Below are positions 8,690 to 16,461 of a DNA stretch of 64,000 bases, piece after piece. The number at the start of each line of letters is the position of its first letter. Position 1 is the stretch's first letter. The notes beneath the pieces are model-generated. The model worked only from the letters and a program-made list of their open reading frames with translations. It was not told where the DNA came from and did not search any database. The stretch lies in NCBI RefSeq assembly GCF_009806575.1, contig NZ_CP047095.1, positions 848,001 to 912,000 on the forward strand, read 5' to 3'. The translations under genes and the position numbers were made by a program. Source of the stretch: Rossellomorea marisflavi. Lineage in GTDB: Bacteria > Bacillota > Bacilli > Bacillales > Bacillaceae_B.

Positions 8690-9058
8690 CTATTTGATGC
8701 CCAGATTTTCTATATAATCATCTTTTTCAAAGACCTTTTCATCTCGGTCGAAGATGTCATATCGCTCTTCTTCGGGAATATAGTCATAGCTCCCTTGTTC
8801 ATTCCGTTGATATAACGCTTCTGCACTCACGTCCGGCTCCGGTTCAAAAAAGAGACTGATGTACTGCCCCTTCCCATATACAACGATTCCCGTGTCCTCC
8901 CTTTTCAAACGGAATTCTCCGGCAATCCGGTCCTTTTCGAGGGCCAGTACTTGCTTGATGGCTGGATCATACTGCGCTTTTTTCCTTTCTGCTGAACGTT
9001 GGCATCCAGATAGGAGGAGCACCATGATCACAATGAGAAACATCCATCTCCTTTTCAT
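8690..9058 (-). CDS. Cystatin-like fold lipoprotein (DUF4467)
   Basis: 122-residue lipoprotein: MKRR, hydrophobic stretch, then lipobox LLLSGC with the lipidated cysteine at residue 19. The mature part (YDPAIKQVLALEKDR, GIVVYGKGQYISLFF) follows the DUF4467 pattern of a helix and a beta-sheet with a YDxxIxxVxxLEK opening. It would sit on the outer face of the cell membrane. Function of the family is unknown. Separate from its neighbours. Confidence 0.7.
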   Translation of the reverse strand: MKRRWMFLIVIMVLLLSGCQRSAERKKAQYDPAIKQVLALEKDRIAGEFRLKREDTGIVVYGKGQYISLFFEPEPDVSAEALYQRNEQGSYDYIPEEERYDIFDRDEKVFEKDDYIENLGIK

Positions 9059-9154
9059 TCCCTCATCCCCTTTTACCCATTTTATAAGGTTCTTCCAATA
9101 AACACCATCACTATGTTACCCTGATGATACGTGTTGCTGGATAGGAGGGTATGG

Positions 9155-9304
9155 ATGAAGAAGAATCAGATTGGTAAACTGGTCGCTTTCAGCGTTCTTT
9201 TCGGTTATTTTATCAGCGGAATCATCGGGTCGTATGCATGGCTCATCTCGATTGCGCCCCTGATGTTCTTTGTGTCTTATGGAGCCAATCGAGCGATGGA
9301 CTGA
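9155..9304 (+). CDS. Small membrane protein, 49 residues
   Basis: ATG 9155 lies 6 nt after AGGAGGG (9143-9149). The product has two short hydrophobic stretches (KLVAFSVLFGYFISGIIGSY and WLISIAPLMFFVSYG), so it is probably a membrane protein. The next small frame (9342-9494) is also hydrophobic, and the two may be pieces of one gene split by a frameshift. I recognise no family. Confidence 0.4.
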   Translation: MKKNQIGKLVAFSVLFGYFISGIIGSYAWLISIAPLMFFVSYGANRAMD

Positions 9305-9341
9305 CGGAATGTTTCCCATACTGCCAGGGTCGTTTCGGTAA

Positions 9342-9494
9342 ATGCCATCCTCCATCCTGATCATGGCAACCGTGGGATGTGTCGTGTGGGTGGATGATGT
9401 ATTCGCAGGTATCGGGATGGCCCTTGGGACGGCTGTGGTATTGACAGCCAGTGTCATCGGCCTTGTTACGAGGGAAGCGGGGAACGTATCTTGA
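9342..9494 (+). CDS. Small hydrophobic ORF, 50 residues, possibly the second half of a broken gene
   Basis: Begins at ATG 9342 immediately after an in-frame TAA and has no good ribosome site. The product is largely hydrophobic (ILIMATVGCVVWV, GIGMALGTAVVLTASVIGLV) and ends just before a terminator. It could be the C-terminal part of the membrane protein begun at 9155, with about 40 nt lying out of frame between them. Confidence 0.25.
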   Translation: MPSSILIMATVGCVVWVDDVFAGIGMALGTAVVLTASVIGLVTREAGNVS

Positions 9495-9504
9495 ATTTCG
9501 TAAT

Positions 9505-9539
9505 AAACGCATGTAGGGAGTGCCGCTACATGCGTTTTT
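9505..9539 (+). terminator. Intrinsic terminator between convergent genes
   Basis: 12-bp stem AAACGCATGTAG / CTACATGCGTTT with a 9-nt loop and TTTTT on the plus strand, located just after the small ORFs and just before the end of the minus-strand gene at 9543. Confidence 0.8.
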
Positions 9540-9542
9540 GAC

Positions 9543-10349
9543 TTATTCTTCTTTATACTGGCGGACCAATTCTTCAAACTTGTCGGCATATTTCTGAATC
9601 TTTGCTGCATCTTTCCCGGATGACAAGAAGGGCTTCCGTTTCCCGCAGATCAGCACGTCTTTCTCATCGCGGTTCTCTAATTGAATGTAGGGCTTCAACG
9701 CGTAGCCTTCGACGTGTGGGAGCTTGGCCACCAGCCACGCAAGCTGCTCCGTTGTGTAGTGGTTGGTCGGTGAGTTCATGACTTCCAGATTTGGCATCGT
9801 GGTAAACACTGATATGTCCTCATCTTTGATCTTCTTGCCTGAGAAGGTGAATTCCTTCAAGCGTGAGCCCTCCAGCGGCTTCAGGTCATCCAGCACACTC
9901 GCTGGCCAGACGGCATCACCGAAGTGGAGCCGTTCCAGGGCAGGGGCTTTCTGGATCCCATCAAGTGAATGAAGTCTGGTGAAGTCGCTGATGGAAAGAC
10001 CTTTTAATGCGTGATTCCCCGTCATATCCCACATCTTCGTGATCCGCTGATTATGGAAATACCCGATGAATTCCACATCCTTCAGGGTGGAAAGACTGGA
10101 CCAGTCCTCCACGAGCTTATTTTTCCAGAATAGAATGGCCTTGAATTTGTGGGCATGGTGTTGGACGAAGTAGTCGAATGTATCCTGCTTCAGGCCAGAG
10201 ATCATCACCCGCTCCACTCCTTCCCATTCTTCTATGAGATTGATCTCGTCACGTGTGATGTAGCCTCCGGTGATGTCGCTATTTTTCTGCTCCACCCTTT
10301 TGTAGAGATCAGTGGAATGACAAAGCATATAAAACTCTTCCGTATTCAT
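9543..10349 (-). CDS. Leucine-rich-repeat-like hypothetical protein
   Basis: 268 residues with irregular repeats about 22-25 residues apart of LxxLxxLxF type (LSTLKDVEFIGYFHNQRI, LKGLSISDFTRLHSLDGI, LERLHFGDAVWP, LKEFTFSGKKI, MPNLEVMNSP), suggesting a bacterial leucine-rich-repeat solenoid. No signal peptide or catalytic motif. ATG 10349 follows TAAGGAGGG. Probably a cytosolic binding protein of unknown partner. It is followed in the same direction by the repeat-free region ending at the terminator 9505-9539. Confidence 0.6.
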   Translation of the reverse strand: MNTEEFYMLCHSTDLYKRVEQKNSDITGGYITRDEINLIEEWEGVERVMISGLKQDTFDYFVQHHAHKFKAILFWKNKLVEDWSSLSTLKDVEFIGYFHNQRITKMWDMTGNHALKGLSISDFTRLHSLDGIQKAPALERLHFGDAVWPASVLDDLKPLEGSRLKEFTFSGKKIKDEDISVFTTMPNLEVMNSPTNHYTTEQLAWLVAKLPHVEGYALKPYIQLENRDEKDVLICGKRKPFLSSGKDAAKIQKYADKFEELVRQYKEE

Positions 10350-10361
10350 CTGTATCCCTCC

Positions 10362-10781
10362 TTAGCTAGTAAGCTGTTCACACCGTTCGGACAAGACCTG
10401 GATGAACCCATCCCGATCCTTGGGTGAAATCAGCACCATATCGTAGGTATTGTACGAAATCTCAAGCCTTTTGAGGGAAAGGGCAGGACTTGATAAAGGA
10501 TTGCTCGTTTTCTTGACGGAGGTGATCCTGTCTAATGGAATTCTCTTTTTGAAAGGACCATATCGGATGATCAAATGGTTATCGCTGAACAGATAATACG
10601 TGGTAAGGCACCCCCATAATATAAACAGGGGAAGCAGCACGCAGGAGAGTAGTAGAAAAATCACTTCCCAAAAGGAAGAAGATTCATAGAACATAGCATA
10701 AAGGCCGATTCCGATGGTGCCGAGCATGCTTCCCCAGATGAGGATGGCGAGCCACAGGTCTACTTTTGATGGGTATTTCAA
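10362..10781 (-). CDS. Bacterial PH domain membrane protein (bPH_4/DUF1200-like)
   Basis: 139 residues from a TTG start at 10781. That start is supported by AAGGAGGA 8 nt upstream; the longer frame from 10823 has none. Two N-terminal membrane helices (about residues 8-28 and 33-60) are followed by a bacterial pleckstrin-like domain: TYYLFSDNHLIIRYGPFKKRIPLDRITSVKKT, then VLISPKDRDGFIQVL, the usual signature of this family. Role unknown; related proteins are membrane-anchored small-domain proteins. Lies 12 nt upstream of the leucine-rich gene, in the same direction. Confidence 0.7.
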   Translation of the reverse strand: MKYPSKVDLWLAILIWGSMLGTIGIGLYAMFYESSSFWEVIFLLLSCVLLPLFILWGCLTTYYLFSDNHLIIRYGPFKKRIPLDRITSVKKTSNPLSSPALSLKRLEISYNTYDMVLISPKDRDGFIQVLSERCEQLTS

Positions 10782-10850
10782 TGGCAGTTCCTCCTTGTGA
10801 TGGTCAGGGTAAGTAACGTTCAATTTGTGGTGAAGGGGGAGGTAGTCAAT

Positions 10851-11231
10851 CTACTTTTTGAGTGGCAGTCTCGGCTCTTCGTCTTGGTAGATGGAATAAC
10901 TTGTTCCTATCAATTCCATTTTTGTACATTTATCATCACTGCATGAGAATAGATGGGTTTCCTTATCTGTGCGCACACTAGTCATCATATTGTAGGGGAA
11001 TCTGCCTCCTTTATTTTTGTCAATCCCCCTCTCGATAGCGATGACCTTTTCTGCTTTAGCTATATCCTTGTACTCTTCACTTTCGACTGTCTTTTGAACC
11101 ATCTCCCCAAGAATGATTGCTTCTTCGGAGGTCGGCTCGTATGGGCGATCAAACAAAAGCCATTTTCCCCCTATGTACAGGTTTACTCCTACACTTACAA
11201 TCAGTAAGGTTAGAACAATCTTAGTTTTCAT
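10851..11231 (-). CDS. Membrane-anchored hypothetical protein
   Basis: 126 residues from ATG 11231, preceded by GGAGGATACAG; the longer frame from 11324 has no ribosome site. One N-terminal membrane segment (KIVLTLLIVSVGVNLYIGG) is followed by a soluble, mainly extracytoplasmic region with CSDDKC, possibly a disulfide or metal pair. No family recognised. The stretch 11232-11313 upstream shows no other gene. Confidence 0.5.
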   Translation of the reverse strand: MKTKIVLTLLIVSVGVNLYIGGKWLLFDRPYEPTSEEAIILGEMVQKTVESEEYKDIAKAEKVIAIERGIDKNKGGRFPYNMMTSVRTDKETHLFSCSDDKCTKMELIGTSYSIYQDEEPRLPLKK

Positions 11232-11313
11232 CTGTATCCTCCAATTGACTTCTGTTTTTATGTCTCTATAAGTATTAAATGGATTACTTCGGAATGCAAT
11301 ATTTGCTAGTAAA

Positions 11314-11631
11314 CTAGGAGCCACTACTTTTTTTATTCAATGACTGTGAACAAAACGTTAACACAACGACCCCCATTGTGAGCCTTATGCCGAATAGGGC
11401 TCCTGCATAAGAGCCGATGAATTCCAATGCAAAAGGGAGGATGACAGTCAGGATCCCGCTTGCCAAGCAGAAGATGCCGTAGGCCCTGGCGAGTCGGTCC
11501 TTGTCTCCCTTGAACTTCTTTTCATCGTATCCGGCGATGAAGGTGAGGTCTTTTTTGTACCAGATCAGATAGGCGGATCCGAATAGGAATAAGCTTGCAA
11601 ACAAACAGCCAACAAGTGTGCCCCACAACAT
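11314..11631 (-). CDS. DUF3784 membrane protein
   Basis: 105 residues with three predicted membrane helices. The block YLIWYKKDLTFIAGYDEKKFKGDKDRLARAYGIF, with AGY followed by a charged loop between helices 1 and 2, is the DUF3784 hallmark. AGGAGGCGATGAT precedes the start. Function unknown; such proteins often sit next to sensing or transport genes. Confidence 0.65.
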   Translation of the reverse strand: MLWGTLVGCLFASLFLFGSAYLIWYKKDLTFIAGYDEKKFKGDKDRLARAYGIFCLASGILTVILPFALEFIGSYAGALFGIRLTMGVVVLTFCSQSLNKKSSGS

Positions 11632-11743
11632 ATCATCGCCTCCTTGCTTTATTTACGTCGGGAATGAATGAGAAGTTTCATTTATGGGTGATAAAGAGGG
11701 AGAAGATTCCAATCTGGGTCAGAGGTATTCAGCAAGAACGACA

Positions 11744-11779
11744 GAAAGCCGGGTTCCGTTGAAATTGGAATCCGGCTTT
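11744..11779 (-). terminator. Terminator of the ECF sigma / anti-sigma operon
   Basis: Read on the minus strand, AAAGCCGGATTCC pairs with GGAACCCGGCTTT (one mismatch), followed by a T-rich tract, 10 nt after the DUF4179 gene ends. Confidence 0.75.
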
Positions 11780-11788
11780 GTTCTTTTA

Positions 11789-12811
11789 TTAGTTTTGGGG
11801 CTTAAGATTCTTTAAAGGAATAAGCAGTTCAAGTTCATCCAACTCCTTACCATACACACCCTGATTTTGTTCACTAGGCTTCAGTGTAAGAGACCTTGGC
11901 ACTTCATCCATCGGAGGCAGCGTCAGCACCATATGATGGCCTTTCGTCCCTTCGGCCATGCCGGTTTGCAGCTTCATGCCATCGTAGACGCGGCCTTGGT
12001 CGTCGACGACGGTGTATTCGAACCATGGCCAGCGGTCGTTTTCGTCCAGTTCCTTCGGATAGTCGACGGAGAGGTCGATCCGGGTTGAGAGTGGAGAGAA
12101 GGTCACGTTGTCGGCAGTGATTGCATACATTCCGTTGTCGGTTTTCGCAGTGGCATCAGGGGAGAAGGCAGTGACGTCACGCTTTATTTTCTCAAGGGGG
12201 AAAGCCACATTCCACTGGCCCTCATAGCCAAATAGGTTGTCTCCTTGGACTTCGATATCAATCGCATCACCATACTCATCCAAGTTGGAGAGGGTATACT
12301 GGTGGTGCTCGATGATGGTGTTCGGCTTTATATCATCTTGCCCTGTTGAGCCGATTGCCGGTTTGATGGGCTGGCCGTTGATGGTGATTTCCTGTCGCCC
12401 GGCTTTTTCTTCTTTCAGCGTCACGCCTTTTGCGCCGGTGTACACGACCGTGACGATGAGGCGGTTGCCGTCATAAGCGGCTTCTTTTACTGTCATGGTG
12501 AGCCCGTTGTGGCTGTCCTGTTTGTCGATGGGGGTGGCAAGGTGATCCTGTTCGATTTTATCCGATGCAATGTCCCTGAAATCCTTATAGATCGGACTGA
12601 GGAGAGGGATGCTCGACAATGCTTCCGCCATGCCCGTCGATACAAACCCCGAGCCGAGTAGAGAGAGGCATACGCCGCACGCCACCATGAGGGAGCGCAT
12701 CGTCGTCTTTTTCACGTTCCTTTTTCGCTTCGCTTGCAGCATTGCTTCCTTTTCCCTTGCCACAAGCTTCTCAACGGGTACAGATATGTTTTCGAATAGA
12801 TCCTTATTCAT
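11789..12811 (-). CDS. DUF4179 membrane protein, probable anti-sigma factor
   Basis: 340 residues. A cytoplasmic N-terminus (about residues 1-35, with the VPVEKLVAREKEAMLQAKRKRN helix seen in this family) is followed by one membrane helix (about 38-62, MRSLMVACGVCLSLLGSGFVS). A large extracytoplasmic DUF4179/DUF5643-like beta-rich domain makes up the rest. It overlaps the ECF sigma gene by 8 nt. In this arrangement DUF4179 proteins are taken to hold the sigma factor at the membrane until an envelope signal releases it; that role is inferred from family and context. Terminator follows. Confidence 0.85.
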   Translation of the reverse strand: MNKDLFENISVPVEKLVAREKEAMLQAKRKRNVKKTTMRSLMVACGVCLSLLGSGFVSTGMAEALSSIPLLSPIYKDFRDIASDKIEQDHLATPIDKQDSHNGLTMTVKEAAYDGNRLIVTVVYTGAKGVTLKEEKAGRQEITINGQPIKPAIGSTGQDDIKPNTIIEHHQYTLSNLDEYGDAIDIEVQGDNLFGYEGQWNVAFPLEKIKRDVTAFSPDATAKTDNGMYAITADNVTFSPLSTRIDLSVDYPKELDENDRWPWFEYTVVDDQGRVYDGMKLQTGMAEGTKGHHMVLTLPPMDEVPRSLTLKPSEQNQGVYGKELDELELLIPLKNLKPQN

Positions 12812-13337
12812 ACAGATAGCCCTCCTTTAATATCGGTCTCAGCTGTTTTTTCGCACGATTCAAATGTGACTTTACCGTTCCTTCCGGGGACTTCATGAGC
12901 GCCGCAATCTCCTTCGTGGTCAGGTCATGGTAGTACCTCAGTAGAACAATCGTTTTTGCCGTCGGATTCAGCGAGGTAAAGGCCTCCGTGAGATCCATGG
13001 AATGCAGGCTCGAATCGGCATTCTCGGATGAGAGGAGCCCGGCAAAGACATTTTCATCATCGGTCGTGAAATGGCGTGACTCCTTCCGGATGAAATCGAT
13101 CGCCTTGAAAACGAGGATCTTCGTAATCCAGCTCGAAAACTGTTCGGGCTTCTTCAACGTGTGGATGGAGGTGAAAGCGGTATAGATCGCCTCCTGATAG
13201 ATGTCCAGGGCGTCCTGTTCATTCCGGACGTATACATATGCCGTCCGGTACAGCTTTTCCCTGACAGAACCAATGAGCAGTTCAAACGATTCATCATCGC
13301 CTTTTTTGGCCTTTTTCACTAATGATGCGATATCCAT
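12804..13337 (-). CDS. ECF RNA polymerase sigma factor
   Basis: 177 residues, typical ECF length. Region 2 (about residues 22-88: YRTAYVYVRNEQDALDIYQEAIYTAF, then FSSWITKILVFKAIDFIRKE) binds core polymerase and the -10 element. Region 4 (about 115-170: LNPTAKTIVLLRYYHDLTTKEIAALMKSPEGTVKSHLNRAKKQL) binds the -35. AAAGGAGAACGCAC precedes ATG 13337. Co-transcribed with the overlapping DUF4179 gene, its probable anti-sigma factor. A match to ECF promoters lies upstream, so autoregulation is likely. Confidence 0.93.
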   Translation of the reverse strand: MDIASLVKKAKKGDDESFELLIGSVREKLYRTAYVYVRNEQDALDIYQEAIYTAFTSIHTLKKPEQFSSWITKILVFKAIDFIRKESRHFTTDDENVFAGLLSSENADSSLHSMDLTEAFTSLNPTAKTIVLLRYYHDLTTKEIAALMKSPEGTVKSHLNRAKKQLRPILKEGYLYE

Positions 13338-13366
13338 GTGCGTTCTCCTTTCTGTTACGTTATATA

Positions 13367-13394
13367 GTCGTGTGTGGTGGTCTATTTGGTTGCA
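13367..13394 (-). promoter_or_regulatory. Probable ECF autoregulatory promoter
   Basis: Read on the minus strand: TGCAACC (13394-13388), 17-nt spacer, CGAC (13370-13367) followed by TATATAACG. The AAC -35 core plus a CGAC/CGTC-type -10 at this spacing is the usual Bacillus ECF promoter form, about 30 nt upstream of the sigma gene start. Confidence 0.6.
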
Positions 13395-13584
13395 AGGGTG
13401 TGTGAGGTGCGATCATTTTTTACTAGATTCGGATGGTTCCTTCATTGTTTTATCGGAGCGTTTCCTGTGTTTTATAACTAACTAGCTATAAGGGGCTTGA
13501 GTTTATGAAATCAAACGCGTCCGTGCCCTCGTCACATTTTTGACGATCCCTATGTATGGTAAAGACAGAAGGGAGAGGTGTGAC

Positions 13585-13953
13585 ATGACGAATTGTATCG
13601 TATGTAAAAATGAGATCGGGCTGTACCTCCGCGTGAACAATGAGGGGATATCGTTTTGTTCGGATGAGTGCTCTGAGGGTGCTGCTAATTCTCCGGATGA
13701 TAGGGATCACCCGTACATTGATGACTATGATGCGATAAGGTGGGAGTACATTGCCTGTACGAATCTATACGATTCCGAAGCCGGGGAGGAAGAAATCGAA
13801 GCACTGCAGGAGCGGATCGAATCGGCGCTGGATGAGTTCTGGGAATATACGGCTCTTGAAGGGGGAGACGGGATGTTTGCACGGGAGATATATCGTTATT
13901 GGCAAGAGCTTGAGGAACTGGGGGAGAAGATTCGGTTGGGTAGAGATTGCTAA
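13585..13953 (+). CDS. Small zinc-ribbon-like hypothetical protein
   Basis: 122 residues from ATG 13585, preceded by GGGAGAGG; the frame from 13540 lacks a ribosome site. The N-terminus carries CIVCKN and, 20 residues later, FCSDEC: a four-cysteine knuckle that could bind zinc. The rest is acidic and helical (EEEIEALQERIESALDEFWEY). No family recognised. Confidence 0.55.
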   Translation: MTNCIVCKNEIGLYLRVNNEGISFCSDECSEGAANSPDDRDHPYIDDYDAIRWEYIACTNLYDSEAGEEEIEALQERIESALDEFWEYTALEGGDGMFAREIYRYWQELEELGEKIRLGRDC

Positions 13954-14068
13954 AGCATCCTCCATTTTCTACTCTTTGGTAAAAATAGGAGCACAATCGA
14001 TTGTGAATGTGTTACCATATAATTACATAATATGGAATGCACAGAGACTACTAGAATGGAGAAGGCGA

Positions 14069-14305
14069 ATGGAATTTACGGAGTATCTCAGGAACAAGCA
14101 CCAACTCAAAAAGGGATAACGCAAACTGCGGGAAATATCAGTCGGTCAGTATGAAAGCCGGCTGATCAATATGGAGAGGGAGGGCATCTACAGGGGAGAG
14201 CAAGTGATCGATGACGAACTGGAAACCCGGCTTTCAAAGCGATACAAGGACTGGAAGACGTATCGGCGTACGATCCGGTTCTTTATTGATTCCAAGGGGT
14301 ATTGA
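14069..14305 (+). pseudogene. Small gene interrupted by an in-frame TAA
   Basis: ATG 14069 follows GGAGAAGG. The frame reads MEFTEYLRNKHQLKKG, stops at TAA 14117-14119, and continues in the same frame for 62 more codons (RKLREISVGQYESRLINMER ... IDSKGY) to TGA 14303-14305. The downstream part reads like real protein, helical and highly charged. The simplest reading is a nonsense mutation in a roughly 78-residue gene. A stop read through or a separate downstream start is possible but no good start is visible. No family recognised. Confidence 0.45.
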
Positions 14306-14319
14306 CGTTGGTTTGGGTA

Positions 14320-14366
14320 GATCACCACACAAAAAGTCTTGGAGGTACCAAGCTTCTTCGTGTGGT
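14320..14366. terminator. Interrupted hairpin between convergent genes
   Basis: ACCACAC ... CTTGG-AGGTA-CCAAG ... GTGTGGT. On the minus strand the inner stem CTTGG/CCAAG is followed by ACTTTTTG, fitting a terminator for the gene ending at 14382. Confidence 0.5.
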
Positions 14367-14381
14367 AAGGTTCTGCCCCCG

Positions 14382-14828
14382 TTACCCTTTCCGGACCCTG
14401 ACCTCCACATACCCCGGCTCCGTCGTCACCGTCATATACTCATTCTGATACTCGTCTTCCTCACTCCACGGAACGATTACGGATGAAATCTCATTCTCGT
14501 TTTCGTCTATGTAATAGATGTGAGTGAGATCAGGATAAAGCAGAAGGCGGCCGAGTATGTTCGGGCGGTCTGCCACATGATTGCTGTCAGGATTTTGCGT
14601 GTAGCCGCCAAGGGGATGATCGGATTTGGCCGGAGAGTAGGACAGTTCCGATGCGTCCTCATAGGAGATGTGCATCAGCACTTCATCCGTAAAGAACTGA
14701 TCGTATTGGGTATGGCGGTCATCGTTTTTTACCAGAGGACCGAACTCCAGCTTTAAAAATCGGTCAGGTTTCAGGATGATGGATTCGACGTTTTCGAATA
14801 CGAGTTCTATGTATGCGGGGGTTGTCAT
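14382..14828 (-). CDS. Hypothetical protein
   Basis: 148 residues, start ATG 14828 preceded by AAGGAGGTCTCTAC. Acidic and beta-rich in character (VTTEPGYVEVRVRKG at the C-terminus), with no membrane segment, signal peptide or recognisable motif. Monocistronic. No family recognised. Confidence 0.55.
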   Translation of the reverse strand: MTTPAYIELVFENVESIILKPDRFLKLEFGPLVKNDDRHTQYDQFFTDEVLMHISYEDASELSYSPAKSDHPLGGYTQNPDSNHVADRPNILGRLLLYPDLTHIYYIDENENEISSVIVPWSEEDEYQNEYMTVTTEPGYVEVRVRKG

Positions 14829-14940
14829 GTAGAGACCTCCTTGAGTCGTTCATCTTTGTCGAGACAGAAAATATAAAAAGGAATTTTTTTCTTTTATTAG
14901 AATGATTGTATCATAACGCTGAAGAGAATGAGGGGAAGAA

Positions 14941-15216
14941 TTGATAATCGAGATCTTTGCCAATCTCTGCATGTCGATGGTCAGCTTCATGAAGGGCGAC
15001 CCGACGGAAGAGAAAATTGAGAGGAATATCATAGAGCTTCAGGCAAGGGAATGGTTCAGGGAACTGTACACACAAAACGAACGCTTTATCCAAACCGATG
15101 AAAACATCCGCCATATCATCGGGACTGTGAAAGTGGAGAAGGTCTTCCAAAGCGAGTGGAAAGAAGAGAGATTGAAAGGTGACATCATCGAAGCATTGGC
15201 TGGTCAGCCGGTTTAG
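14941..15216 (+). CDS. Small hypothetical protein
   Basis: 91 residues, TTG start at 14941 with GAGGGGAAG a few nt upstream. A short hydrophobic N-terminus (IEIFANLCMSMVSF) leads into a charged helical region (EEKIERNIIELQAREWFRELYTQNERFIQ). It is followed directly by repeat copy A, which acts as its terminator. No family recognised. Confidence 0.45.
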   Translation: MIIEIFANLCMSMVSFMKGDPTEEKIERNIIELQAREWFRELYTQNERFIQTDENIRHIIGTVKVEKVFQSEWKEERLKGDIIEALAGQPV

Positions 15217-15217
15217 T

Positions 15218-15277
15218 GGTGCATGGGGACGATTCCCATGCACCATTTTTTTGACGCAACGAAACCGTCCCTATGTG
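15218..15277 (+). repeat. Three-arm palindromic repeat, copy A (terminator-like)
   Basis: Arms 1 and 2, GGTGCATGGG / CCCATGCACC, form a hairpin with a T7 tract. Arm 3 (TTGACGCAACGAAACCGTCCCTATGTG) partly repeats arm 2 and can pair with arm 1 instead. Relatives are at 22573, 24470 and 25083. Confidence 0.7.
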
Positions 15278-15372
15278 TTCATTTTTCCGGATATTCTGGG
15301 TTGGATTTCGGATTGTGGGTGGGTAGGGATAGGTTTAAAGTAGAGATAAGATCAGTTAAGGGAGTGAAGGAA

Positions 15373-16398
15373 TTGAAAAAACGCACTAGTTTATTTTTAT
15401 GCCTTATTATGTTAACGCTTACACTTGCCGCATGTTCGTCAGGGGACAAGAAGACCGGAGGCGACTCCAAGGAATTGACGGTGTATTCACCTCATCCGCT
15501 CGAATTCACAGAGCCTCTTGTTAAAGACTTTGAAAATGAAACCGGTATCAAAGTAGAGTTGATCTCGGCTGGATCTGGTGAACTATTGAAGCGTGTTGAG
15601 TCAGAAAGTAAGAACCCATTATCGGATGTCCTCTGGGGAGGTTCAATCTCTACGTTGAGCTCCAAGAAAGACTTGTTTGAGAAATATGAGTCTTCTAATG
15701 AAGAGGATGTCATTGATTCCTATAAGAATACGGATGGATATATTACACGTTTCTCTGTTGTTCCAAGTGTCATCATGGTGAATACGAACCTGATCGGTGA
15801 TGTGAAGGTGGAAGGCTATCAAGACCTCTTGAACAAAGAACTAAAAGGGACGATTGCGAATGCGGATCCTTCCAAATCTTCATCTTCATTCGAGCACCTG
15901 ATCAACCAGCTATATGCAATGGGTGAAGGTGTACCGGATGACGGCTGGGACTATGTGTCTGACTTTGTGAAAAATCTCGATGGGAAGCTATTAAGTGGTT
16001 CGTCCGCAGTGTACAAAGGGGTAGCAGATGGTGAGTATACGGTTGGACTGACGTTTGAAGAAGCAGCACTGAACTATGTGAAAAATGGGGCACCTGTGGA
16101 AGTCGTCTATCCTGAAGAAGGAACGATTGCGAAAGCTGATGGAATGGCCATCATCAAGGATGCCAACAACTTGGAGAATGCCAAGAAATTTGTGGACTAT
16201 GTAACGGGAAAAGAAGTGCAACAGAAAATCACGTCTGAATTGAACCGTCGTTCGGTCTTGAAGGGGATCGAAATCGATCCCAACTCAGGAATGAAAGACT
16301 TAAACGATGTGAAAGTCATCAAGGACGATGAAGAATGGTCCAATGATAATAAAGAGGAATTGCTGAGCAAATACAAGGACATCTTTACAAGCAATTAA
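15373..16398 (+). CDS. ABC transporter substrate-binding lipoprotein (iron/phosphonate-type, family 1)
   Basis: 341 residues from a TTG start at 15373, chosen because the signal peptide begins there (MKKRTSLFLCLIMLTLTLAAC) and a purine-rich GGAGTGAAGG lies upstream; the longer frame from 15223 overlaps a repeat. The lipobox LAAC places the mature protein on the outer membrane face. The domain (LTVYSPHPLEFTEPLVKDFENETGIKVELI, GDVKVEGYQDLL, ADPSKSSSSFEHL) is that of periplasmic-type proteins for Fe3+ or 2-aminoethylphosphonate. Which ligand is taken up cannot be decided here. A terminator between it and the ATPase gene suggests it is made in excess over the membrane parts. Confidence 0.85.
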   Translation: MKKRTSLFLCLIMLTLTLAACSSGDKKTGGDSKELTVYSPHPLEFTEPLVKDFENETGIKVELISAGSGELLKRVESESKNPLSDVLWGGSISTLSSKKDLFEKYESSNEEDVIDSYKNTDGYITRFSVVPSVIMVNTNLIGDVKVEGYQDLLNKELKGTIANADPSKSSSSFEHLINQLYAMGEGVPDDGWDYVSDFVKNLDGKLLSGSSAVYKGVADGEYTVGLTFEEAALNYVKNGAPVEVVYPEEGTIAKADGMAIIKDANNLENAKKFVDYVTGKEVQQKITSELNRRSVLKGIEIDPNSGMKDLNDVKVIKDDEEWSNDNKEELLSKYKDIFTSN

Positions 16399-16406
16399 GA
16401 TGCATA

Positions 16407-16442
16407 GGCCGCCTCCCTCACGAAGAGGAGGCGGTCCTTTTT
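16407..16442 (+). terminator. Intercistronic terminator inside the ABC operon
   Basis: 10-bp stem GGCCGCCTCC / GGAGGCGGTCC followed by TTTTT, placed between the binding-protein gene and the ATPase gene. Partial read-through would lower expression of the downstream genes. Confidence 0.75.
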
Positions 16443-16461
16443 AAACCAGGGGGAATGAGAC

